A stretch of 64,000 nucleotides of DNA, taken from Myxocyprinus asiaticus (Eukaryota > Chordata > Actinopteri > Cypriniformes > Catostomidae). The translations under genes were made by a program, and so were the position numbers. This document shows, in pieces, positions 25,101 to 37,300 of the stretch; within the stretch, counting starts at the first letter, position 1, and each line of letters begins with the position of its first letter. The DNA lies in assembly GCF_019703515.2 (NCBI RefSeq), contig NC_059379.1, forward strand, positions 24,727,880 to 24,791,879. Reading direction: 5' to 3'. A model generated the notes under the pieces. It had not been told where the DNA came from, did no database searches, and worked only from the letters and a program-made list of their open reading frames with translations.

Positions 25101-28100
25101 GATGGAGTGGTCACCAGGAAAATCTGTGGTTCTTCATTGAATGATTGCTGTGGTAAAAAGTCCCGTCCCATTCAAGTAAAAGCCTGTCCAGGGAATTACT
25201 TTGTCTATGAGTTGGTCAGTCCAACGTTCTGTTCAGCGTACTGCACAGGTACATCCACTTAGATGCTCATATAATGTCACAGGCTACCTGGTTCACAAAA
25301 TGATTGATATAAAAATGTTCTCCATAGGGGCTGGAAGCCTTAGCCCTTCAACAAGCTTTACAACAACTGAGATGACAATCACACAATTGATTGAAACTAC
25401 ACCAATCACAACCACTGGTAAAGTATTATACTATTTTCCTAAATTGTCATTGAAGCTCTTGAGAGCATTTTAGAAAATGAATAGAAAGCATAGAAATTGA
25501 AGAAGAAAACTATTTAAGTTGTATTTATCATATACATTTTCATTTCATTTTCAATTATTCTAAAATTTCACATTATACAACCAAGGACATCAGCCCTGCA
25601 CTCTTAATTTAAATATTGCTTCTTTTAAAGTGGATGAAGCAGTTTTTCATTTTTGCTGACAAAATGAGTAGTCTAACATATCACACAGTGGAAGATGAAC
25701 AGATGAAGTGGCAACGATTTACTTCTGTACTTTAACTTTTATTATCTACATGACAGCTACTTTTGACAGATCCAGTGAGGATCCTTGTGACAACTTTAAG
25801 TCTCTGGACCGTCCCTGGAGAGCCACAAATGAAAGTGGATTGTATATTTGTGACGAAAATTTCTCCTGGGATGGATGGTACCGACTTTTCTACAATGGGA
25901 TGAACATCCGTATGCCAGAAAACTGTGTTGATTCATACAGCTGTAACGCTTACGTGAGTCTGTGGCTCAGTGGTGGTCACCCTCAGATAGAAGATGGAGT
26001 GGTATCCCGGCAAGTTTTGGGGAGTGCTTGGGGCTACTGCTATTATTACACGTCCTCCTCCATTCGAGTCAAAGCCTGCCCAGGCGGTTACTATGTCTAC
26101 GAATTTGTAAAACCACAACATTCGTGTTCAGCGTACTGTACAGGTACTTTGGCTTGATATAAACTTTTGGTCTTATCATGCATTCCACATGTTTAATCAG
26201 TTTTCATTCATGTTTTAAATTTCCAACCTCTTAGATATCAGCACTCTGTCCCAGACAGATTCCTCAACAAATCCAGCCATGGTGACCAAATTCAGCATGC
26301 CCTTGTGTAAGTTACCAGAGAGTCGATGAATGTACTATACTCTGAATATATTCATGAACTAAAGGCCACTCTCATATTTGTGGAGTTTGCCATATACACA
26401 TGTACATCAACTTGTGTTGTTATCTGTAAAAGAGTTATTGTTTTGTCCCAGATTCAAAGTGCACCAGGAAAGAAAGTAGAACAGAATTATTATGAATTAA
26501 GTTAAATGTCAAATGAATCGCATCCTTCATGAAAATGTGTTTATGGTCTTAACAGCTACAATCAACACCAATTTTGACCCGTGCTATAACTACAAAAGTC
26601 TTGATAATGAATGGAGAAACACACGCAGTTACTGGAGTATACAACATGATGACACCATTGCTGAATGGGACGGCTGGTATCGACTCTTTATTAATGGGAT
26701 GAGTGCTGAGATGCCTGAGTGGTGTCTGAATGATATGACATGTGGTGGTTACAGCCCTCTATGGCTTGGTGGCTCTCATCCACATCTAGAAGACGGAGTT
26801 GTTACTCTTGAAGTCTACGGCAGCTCTCGAAACCAGCAGTGCAGTTCCTACAGATCCAGTCCAATCCAAGTCAAAGCGTGTCCTGGCGATTATTATGTCT
26901 ATGAACTTTCCAAACCAAATGTGGCAATCCCAGCCCCTGTATATTGTGCAGGTCCAGTCATTCCCCTTTATATTTATATTCTTATTTTTAACATTTATCT
27001 ATTGATGTCTTAAATGCTTAAAAAAAATAAAATAAATACAAATAAAAACAATTTTTGCAACTGTCAGCTATTTCTGGCTCTACAATTTATATATACTTTA
27101 CATATATAAAAAAAATTCTTTTTTTAATCACATAATTCAATTTTATTTACAGTTGCTTTCACTAGTCCAAGTGTCGACCCCTGTGACAGCTATACCAGTC
27201 TGGACGAGTCTTGGAGATCCCCCAGCTATACTTACTACTCCTATCATTATTATTATTACTATTCAATGTGTGATTATAATGTCAACTGGAATGGCTGGTA
27301 CAGACTCTTCTCTCAGGGTCAGAGTGCTCAGATGCCTGAGTCATGTGTAACTTCTGGCTCGTGTGGCACTTCTCATCCATTGTGGCTCAATGGCACTCAC
27401 CCACAGCTGGAAGATGGAGTGGTCACTCGACAAGTCTGTGCTTCTTCTTGGAGTGACTGTTGCGGTTACAGGTCCCATCCCATACAAGTGAAAGCCTGTC
27501 CAGGGAATTACTATGTCTATGAGTTTGTCAGTCCAACATTTTGTTCAGCGTACTGTGCAGGTAGACACATTTATTCATGTAAAATGACTGACTATTTGAT
27601 ATGGTTTATAATTTGTATTACTGATGGTAATATAAAACACTCCCTTTCTCAGAGGTTAGAAGCCTAGACCCCTCAACAACAACAACAGAGACAACAACAA
27701 TCACAGAGTCCACTTCATCTCTGCCCATCACAACCACTGGTAATGTACTCATTTATTTACTTCAACTGGCATTAGAGCTCTGTCTCTTTTTTTCTAGAAC
27801 ACATTTTCACTAATTAATTAATGTTTACAATTCATTTCACCACTAAAGAAATGTGTAGAGCTCTTAATTAACTGTTCTAATATAATATATATATATTTTT
27901 TTTTACATTTTAAAATGTAAAAATAAGTGTTACGTTTGTTCAAAAGCAATAGGTTTTGCATTTAATTATTTAAAAAAAAAACTGTCAAAGAGCCGTTGAG
28001 AGTAGACATGTAAAAACTTTTTTTTAGCATTAGTAGTGATATTTCGAAGGATATTTCTGAGGAATAACACCACACTTTTGCATTAAGTCACTGTCGTTTA

Positions 28101-28310
28101 GGAACCGAGAACCTCTAAATGTAGGTTTATTTATTCGTTTTTGTTGATAATAACTGATATATCTAGGTTATACCTTTTTTATTCATGTGCATGGATGATA
28201 ATTTTTAAGATGCATTTGCAGTTTGTTTTTACTTTGATGAATGCATGAATTGAAAAAAAAAATTGATAGATGTAGTTACAAAAATTATGCAAAAAATATC
28301 TCTTAAGTTA

Positions 28311-28354
<44 letters not shown>

Positions 28355-31300
28355 TACATTTCCATTTCACATGTATTAGGTCAGGGTTTCCCAACTGCGG
28401 GGTGGAGTGGAACTGCAGGGACAATTGTAGGGGATTTGTGAGATTGTGATTGAAATGTCAATGCTGAATTCCAGTTATTTTATTTGCATTTCCAGTTATT
28501 TATATACAGAACTTATTGTGTGTTGTTCCAAGCTCTCCTATATCAAATAATATATGTATACCCCTGTTAAAAACGAATTTGAACTTTTTGGATGCTCAAG
28601 TGCAACATGACTCCAAATTGAACTCTGCCATGAACATTCATTTGGGAAATAGAAAATTGTAAATTTTGTATTCCTTTCTTGATGACAGCTACTTTGGACA
28701 GCCTCATTTATGATCCTTGTGACAACTTTACATCTCTGGACCGTCCCTGGAGAGCCACAAATGAAAGTGGATTGTATATTTGTGATGAAAATTTCTCCTG
28801 GGATGGATGGTACCGACTTTTCTACAATGGGATGAACATCCGTATGCCAGAAAACTGTGTTGATTCATACAGCTGTAACGCTTACGTGAGTCTGTGGCTC
28901 AGTGGTGGTCACCCTCAGATAGAAGATGGAGTGGTATCCCGGCAAGTTTTGGGGAGTGCTTGGGGCTACTGCTATTATTACACGTCCTCCTCCATTCGAG
29001 TCAAAGCCTGCCCAGGCTGTTACTATGTCTACGAATTTGTAAAACCACAACATTCGTGTTCAGCGTACTGCACAGGTACTTTGGCTTGAAATAAACTTTT
29101 GGTCTTATCATGCATTCCACAGGTTTAATCAGTTTTCATTCATGTTTTAAATTTCCAACCTCTTAGATATCAGCACTCTGTCCCAGACAGATTCCTCAAC
29201 AAATCCAGCCATGGTGACCAAATTCAGCATGCCCTTGTGTAAGTTACCAGAGAGTCGATGAATGTACTATACTCTGAATATATTCATGAACTAAAGGCCA
29301 CTCTCATATTTGTGGAGTTTGCCATATACACATGTACATCAACTTGTGTTGTTATCTGTAAAAGAGTTATTGTTTTGTCCCAGATTTAAAGTGCTCCAGG
29401 AATGAAAGTAGAACAGAATTTTTATGAATTAAGTTAAATGTCAAATGAATCGCGTCCTTCATGAAAATGTGTTTATGGTCTTAACAGCTACTATCGGCAC
29501 CAATTTTGACCCGTGCTATAACTACAAAAGTCTTGATAATGAATGGAGAAACACACGCAGTTACTGGAGTATACAACATGATGACACCATTGCTGAATGG
29601 GACGGCTGGTATCGACTCTTTATTAATGGGATGAGTGCTGAGATGCCTGAGTGGTGTCTGAATGATATGACATGTGGTGGTTACAGCCCTCTATGGCTTG
29701 GTGGCTCTCATCCACATCTAGAAGACGGAGTTGTTACTCTTGAAGTCTACGGCAGCTCTCGAAACCAGCAGTGCAGTTCCTACAGATCCAGTCCAATCCA
29801 AGTCAAAGCGTGTCCTGGCGATTATTATGTCTATGAACTTTCCAAACCAAATGTGGCAATCCCAGCCCCTGTATATTGTGCAGGTCCAGTCATTCCCCTT
29901 TATATTTATATTCTTATTTTTAACATTTATCTATTGATGTCTTAAATGCTTAAAAAAAATAAAATAAATACAAATAAAAACAATTTTTGCAACTGTCAGC
30001 TATTTCTGGCTCTACAATTTATATAAATACTTTACATATATAAAAAAAATTCTTTTGTTAATCACATAATTCAATTTTATTTACAGTTGCTTTCACTAGT
30101 CCAAGTGTCGACCCCTGTGACAGCTATACCAGTCTGGACGAGTCTTGGAGATCCCCCAGCTATACTTACTACTCCTATCATTATTATTATTACTATTCAA
30201 TGTGTGATTATAATGTCAACTGGAATGGCTGGTACAGACTCTTCTCTCAGGGTCAGAGTGCTCAGATGCCTGAGTCATGTGTAACTTCTGGCTCGTGTGG
30301 CACTTCTCATCCATTGTGGCTCAATGGCACTCACCCACAGCTGGAAGATGGAGTGGTCACTCGACAAGTCTGTGCTTCTTCTTGGGGTGACTGTTGCGGT
30401 CACAGGTCCCATCCCATACAAGTGAAAGCCTGTCCAGGGAATTACTATGTCTATGAGTTTGTCAGTCCAACATTCTGTTCAGCGTACTGTGCAGGTAGAC
30501 ACATTTATTCATGTAAAATGACTGACTATTTGATATGGTTTATAATTTGTATTACTGATGGTAATATAAAACACTCCCTTTCTCAGAGGTTAGAAGCCTA
30601 GACCCCTCAACAACAACAACAGAGACAACAACAATCACAGAGTCCACTTCATCTCTGCCCATCACAACCACTGGTAATGTACTCATTTATTTACTTCAAC
30701 TGGCATTAGAGCTCTGTCTCTTTTTTTCTAGAACACATTTTCACTAATTAATTAATGTTTACAATTCATTTCACCACTAAAGAAATGTGTAGAGCTCTTA
30801 ATTAACTGTTCTAATATAATATATATATATATATATATGTTTTTTTTTACATTTTAAAATGTAAAAATAAGTGTTACGTTTGTTCAAAAGCAATAGGTTT
30901 TGCATTTAATTATTTAAAAAAAAACTGTCAAAGAGCCGTTGAGAGTAGACATGTAAAAACTTTTTTTTAGCATTAGTAGTGATATTTCGAAGGATATTTC
31001 TGAGGAATAACACCACACTTTTGCATTAAGTCACTGTCGTTTAGGAACCGAGAACCTCTAAATGTAGGTTTATTTATTCGTTTTTGTTGATAATAACTGA
31101 TATATCTAGGTTATACCTTTTTTATTCATGTGCATGGATGATAATTTTTAAGATGCATTTGCAGTTTGTTTTTACTTTGATGAATGCATGAATTGAAAAA
31201 AAAATTGATAGATGTAGTTACAAAAATTATGCAAAAAATATCTCTTAAGTTATCTAATATATATATATATATATATATCATACATTTCCATTTCACATGT

Positions 31301-34300
31301 ATTAGGTCAGGGTTTCCCAACTGCGGGGTGGAGTGGAACTGCAGGGACAATTGTAGGGGATTTGTGAGATTGTGATTGAAATGTCAATGCTGAATTCCAG
31401 TTATTTTATTTGCATTTCCAGTTATTTATATACAGAACTTATTGTGTGTTGTTCCAAGCTCTCCTATATCAAATAATATATGTATACCCCTGTTAAAAAC
31501 GAATTTGAACTTTTTGGATGCTCAAGTGCAACATGACTCCAAATTGAACTCTGCCATGAACATTCATTTGGGAAATAGAAAATTGTAAATTTCTATTCCT
31601 TTCTTGATGACAGCTACTTTGGACAGCCTCATTTATGATCCTTGTGACAACTTTACATCTCTGGACCGTCCCTGGAGAGCCACAAATGAAAGTGGATTGT
31701 ATATTTGTGATGAAAATTTCTCCTGGGATGGATGGTACCGACTTTTCTACAATGGGATGAACATCCGTATGCCAGAAAACTGTGTTGATTCATACAGCTG
31801 TAACGCTTACGTGAGTCTGTGGCTCAGTGGTGGTCACCCTCAGATAGAAGATGGAGTGGTATCCCGGCAAGTTTTGGGGAGTGCTTGGGGCTACTGCTAT
31901 TATTACACGTCCTCCTCCATTCGAGTCAAAGCCTGCCCAGGCGGTTACTATGTCTACGAATTTGTAAAACTGCAACATTCGTGTTCAGCGTACTGCACAG
32001 GTACTTTGGCTTGAAATAAACTTTTGGTCTTATCATGCATTCCACAGGTTTAATCAGTTTTCATTCATGTTTTAAATTTCCAACCTCTTAGATATCAGCA
32101 CTCTGTCCCAGACAGATTCCTCAACAAATCCAGCCATGGTGACCAAATTCAGCATGCCCTTGTGTAAGTTACCAGAGAGTCGATGAATGTACTATACTCT
32201 GAATATATTCATGAACTAAAGGCCACTCTCATATTTGTGGAGTTTGCCATATACACATGTACATCAACTTGTGTTGTTATCTGTAAAAGAGTTATTGTTT
32301 TGTCCCAGATTTAAATGTGCTCCAGGAATGAAAGTAGAACAGAATTTTTATGAATTAAGTTAAATGTCAAATGAATCGCGTCCTTCATGAAAATGTGTTT
32401 ATGGTCTTAACAGCTACTATCGGCACCAATTTTGACCCGTGCTATAACTACAAAAGTCTTGATAATGAATGGAGAAACACACGCAGTTACTGGAGTATAC
32501 AACATGATGACACCATTGCTGAATGGGACGGCTGGTATCGACTCTTTATTAATGGGATGAGTGCTGAGATGCCTGAGTGGTGTCTGAATGATATGACATG
32601 TGGTGGTTACAGCCCTCTATGGCTTGGTGGCTCTCATCCACATCTAGAAGACGGAGTTGTTACTCTTGAAGTCTACGGCAGCTCTCGAAACCAGCAGTGC
32701 AGTTCCTACAGATCCAGTCCAATCCAAGTCAAAGCGTGTCCTGGCGATTATTATGTCTATGAACTTTCCAAACCAAATGTGGCAATCCCAGCCCCTGTAT
32801 ATTGTGCAGGTCCAGTCATTCCCCTTTATATTTATATTCTTATTTTTAACATTTATCTATTGATGTCTTAAATGCTTAAAAAAAATAAAATAAATACAAA
32901 TAAAAACAATTTTTGCAACTGTCAGCTATTTCTGGCTCTACAATTTATATATACTTTACATATATAAAAAAAATTCTTTTTTTAATCACATAATTCAATT
33001 TTATTTACAGTTGCTTTCACTAGTCCAAGTGTCGACCCCTGTGACAGCTATACCAGTCTGGACGAGTCTTGGAGATCCCCCAGCTATACTTACTACTCCT
33101 ATCATTATTATTATTACTATTCAATGTGTGATTATAATGTCAACTGGAATGGCTGGTACAGACTCTTCTCTCAGGGTCAGAGTGCTCAGATGCCTGAGTC
33201 ATGTGTAACTTCTGGCTCGTGTGGCACTTCTCATCCATTGTGGCTCAATGGCACTCACCCACAGCTGGAAGATGGAGTGGTCACTCGACAAGTCTGTGCT
33301 TCTTCTTGGGGTGACTGTTGCGGTCACAGGTCCCATCCCATACAAGTGAAAGCCTGTCCAGGGAATTACTATGTCTATGAGTTTGTCAGTCCAACATTCT
33401 GTTCAGCGTACTGTGCAGGTAGACACATTTATTCATGTAAAATGACTGACTATTTGATATGGTTTATAATTTGTATTACTGATGGTAATATAAAACACTC
33501 CCTTTCTCAGAGGTTAGAAGCCTAGACCCCTCAACAACAACAACAGAGACAACAACAATCACAGAGTCCACTTCATCTCTGCCCATCACAACCACTGGTA
33601 ATGTACTCATTTATTTACTTCAACTGGCATTAGAGCTCTGTCTCTTTTTTTCTAGAACACATTTTCACTAATTAATTAATGTTTACAATTCATTTCACCA
33701 CTAAAGAAATGTGTAGAGCTCTTAATTAACTGTTCTAATATAATATATATATATATGTTTTTTTTTACATTTTAAAATGTAAAAATAAGTGTTACGTTTG
33801 TTCAAAAGCAATAGGTTTTGCATTTAATTATTTAAAAAAAAACTGTCAAAGAGCCGTTGAGAGTAGACATGTAAAAACTTTTTTTTAGCATTAGTAGTGA
33901 TATTTCGAAGGATATTTCTGAGGAATAACACCACACTTTTGCATTAAGTCACTGTCGTTTAGGAACCGAGAACCTCTAAATGTAGGTTTATTTATTCGTT
34001 TTTGTTGATAATAACTGATATATCTAGGTTATACCTTTTTTATTCATGTGCATGGATGATAATTTTTAAGATGCATTTGCAGTTTGTTTTTACTTTGATG
34101 AATGCATGAATTGAAAAAAAAAATTGATAGATGTAGTTACAAAAATTATGCAAAAAATATCTCTTAAGTTATCTATATATATATATATATATATATATCA
34201 TACATTTCCATTTCACATGTATTAGGTCAGGGTTTCCCAACTGCGGGGTGGAGTGGAACTGCAGGGACAATTGTAGGGGATTTGTGAGATTGTGATTGAA

Positions 34301-37300
34301 ATGTCAATGCTGAATTCCAGTTATTTTATTTGCATTTCCAGTTATTTATATACAGAACTTATTGTGTGTTGTTCCAAGCTCTCCTATATATGTATACCCC
34401 TGTTAAAAACGAATTTGAACTTTTTGGATGCTCAAGTGCAACATGACTCCAAATTGAACTCTGCCATGAACATTCATTTGGGAAATAGAAAATTGTAAAT
34501 TTCTATTCCTTTCTTGATGACAGCTACTTTGGACAGCCTCATTTATGATCCTTGTGACAACTTTACATCTCTGGACCGTCCCTGGAGAGCCACAAATGAA
34601 AGTGGATTGTATATTTGTGATGAAAATTTCTCCTGGGATGGATGGTACCGACTTTTCTACAATGGGATGAACATCCGTATGCCAGAAAACTGTGTTGATT
34701 CATACAGCTGTAACGCTTACGTGAGTCTGTGGCTCAGTGGTGGTCACCCTCAGATAGAAGATGGAGTGGTATCCCGGCAAGTTTTGGGGAGTGCTTGGGG
34801 CTACTGCTATTATTACACGTCCTCCTCCATTCGAGTCAAAGCCTGCCCAGGCGGTTACTATGTCTACGAATTTGTAAAACTGCAACATTCGTGTTCAGCG
34901 TACTGCACAGGTACTTTGGCTTGAAATAAACTTTTGGTCTTATCATGCATTCCACAGGTTTAATCAGTTTTCATTCATGTTTTAAATTTCCAACCTCTTA
35001 GATATCAGCACTCTGTCCCAGACAGATTCCTCAACAAATCCAGCCATGGTGACCAAATTCAGCATGCCCTTGTGTAAGTTACCAGAGAGTCGATGAATGT
35101 ACTATACTCTGAATATATTCATGAACTAAAGGCCACTCTCATATTTGTGGAGTTTGCCATATACACATGTACATCAACTTGTGTTGTTATCTGTAAAAGA
35201 GTTATTGTTTTGTCCCAGATTTAAAGTGCTCCAGGAATGAAAGTAGAACAGAATTTTTATGAATTAAGTTAAATGTCAAATGAATCGCGTCCTTCATGAA
35301 AATGTGTTTATGGTCTTAACAGCTACTATCGGCACCAATTTTGACCCGTGCTATAACTACAAAAGTCTTGATAATGAATGGAGAAACACACGCAGTTACT
35401 GGAGTATACAACATGATGACACCATTGCTGAATGGGACGGCTGGTATCGACTCTTTATTAATGGGATGAGTGCTGAGATGCCTGAGTGGTGTCTGAATGA
35501 TATGACATGTGGTGGTTACAGCCCTCTATGGCTTGGTGGCTCTCATCCACATCTAGAAGACGGAGTTGTTACTCTTGAAGTCTACGGCAGCTCTCGAAAC
35601 CAGCAGTGCAGTTCCTACAGATCCAGTCCAATCCAAGTCAAAGCGTGTCCTGGCGATTATTATGTCTATGAACTTTCCAAACCAAATGTGGCAATCCCAG
35701 CCCCTGTATATTGTGCAGGTCCAGTCATTCCCCTTTATATTTATATTCTTATTTTTAACATTTATCTATTGATGTCTTAAATGCTTAAAAAAAATAAAAA
35801 AAATACAAATAAAAACAATGTTTGCAACTGTCAGCTATTTCTGGCTCTACAATTTATATATACTTTACATATATAAAAAAAATTCTTTTTTTTAATCACA
35901 TAATTCAATTTTATTTACAGTTGCTTTCACTAGTCCAAGTGTCGACCCCTGTGACAGCTATACCAGTCTGGACGAGTCTTGGAGATCCCCCAGCTATACT
36001 TACTACTCCTATCATTATTATTATTACTATTCAATGTGTGATTATAATGTCAACTGGAATGGCTGGTACAGACTCTTCTCTCAGGGTCAGAGTGCTCAGA
36101 TGCCTGAGTCATGTGTAACTTCTGGCTCGTGTGGCACTTCTCATCCATTGTGGCTCAATGGCACTCACCCACAGCTGGAAGATGGAGTGGTCACTCGACA
36201 AGTCTGTGCTTCTTCTTGGGGTGACTGTTGCGGTCACAGGTCCCATCCCATACAAGTGAAAGCCTGTCCAGGGAATTACTATGTCTATGAGTTTGTCAGT
36301 CCAACATTCTGTTCAGCGTACTGTGCAGGTAGACACATTTATTCATGTAAAATGACTGACTATTTGATATGGTTTATAATTTGTATTACTGATGGTAATA
36401 TAAAACACTCCCTTTCTCAGAGGTTAGAAGCCTAGACCCCTCAACAACAACAACAGAGACAACAACAATCACAGAGTCCACTTCATCTCTGCCCATCACA
36501 ACCACTGGTAATGTACTCATTTATTTACTTCAACTGGCATTAGAGCTCTGTCTCTTTTTTTCTAGAACACATTTTCACTAATTAATTAATGTTTACAATT
36601 CATTTCACCACTAAAGAAATGTGTAGAGCTCTTAATTAACTGTTCTAATATAATATATATATATGTTTTTTTTTACATTTTAAAATGTAAAAATAAGTGT
36701 TACGTTTGTTCAAAAGCAATAGGTTTTGCATTTAATTATTTAAAAAAAAAACTGTCAAAGAGCCGTTGAGAGTAGACATGTAAAAACTTTTTTTTAGCAT
36801 TAGTAGTGATATTTCGAAGGATATTTCTGAGGAATAACACCACACTTTTGCATTAAGTCACTGTCGTTTAGGAACCGAGAACCTCTAAATGTAGGTTTAT
36901 TTATTCGTTTTTGTTGATAATAACTGATATATCTAGGTTATACCTTTTTTATTCATGTGCATGGATGATAATTTTTAAGATGCATTTGCAGTTTGTTTTT
37001 ACTTTGATGAATGCATGAATTGAAAAAAAATTGATAGATGTAGTTACAGAAATTATGCAAAAAATATCTCTTAAGTTATCTAATATATATATATATATAT
37101 ATATATCATACATTTCCATTTCACATGTATTAGGTCAGGGTTTCCCAACTGCGGGGTGGAGTGGAACTGCAGGGACAATTGTAGGGGATTTGTGAGATTG
37201 TGATTGAAATGTCAGTGCTGAATTCCAGTTATTTTATTTGCATTTCCAGTTATTTATATACAGAACTAATTGTGTGTTGTTCCAAGCTCTCCTATATCAA

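Noticed and set aside
25933..26162. Open frames antisense to, or in another frame of, exon A (repeated in each unit)
   Set aside because: They recur because the exon recurs. They lack splice context and domains, while the chosen frame has D8C cysteines and matched phases.
26513..26555. ATG upstream of exon C ([14 protein letters not shown]) as a gene start
   Set aside because: It lies in the intron before a clear acceptor (TTAACAG). The domain starts after the acceptor in phase with exon B.
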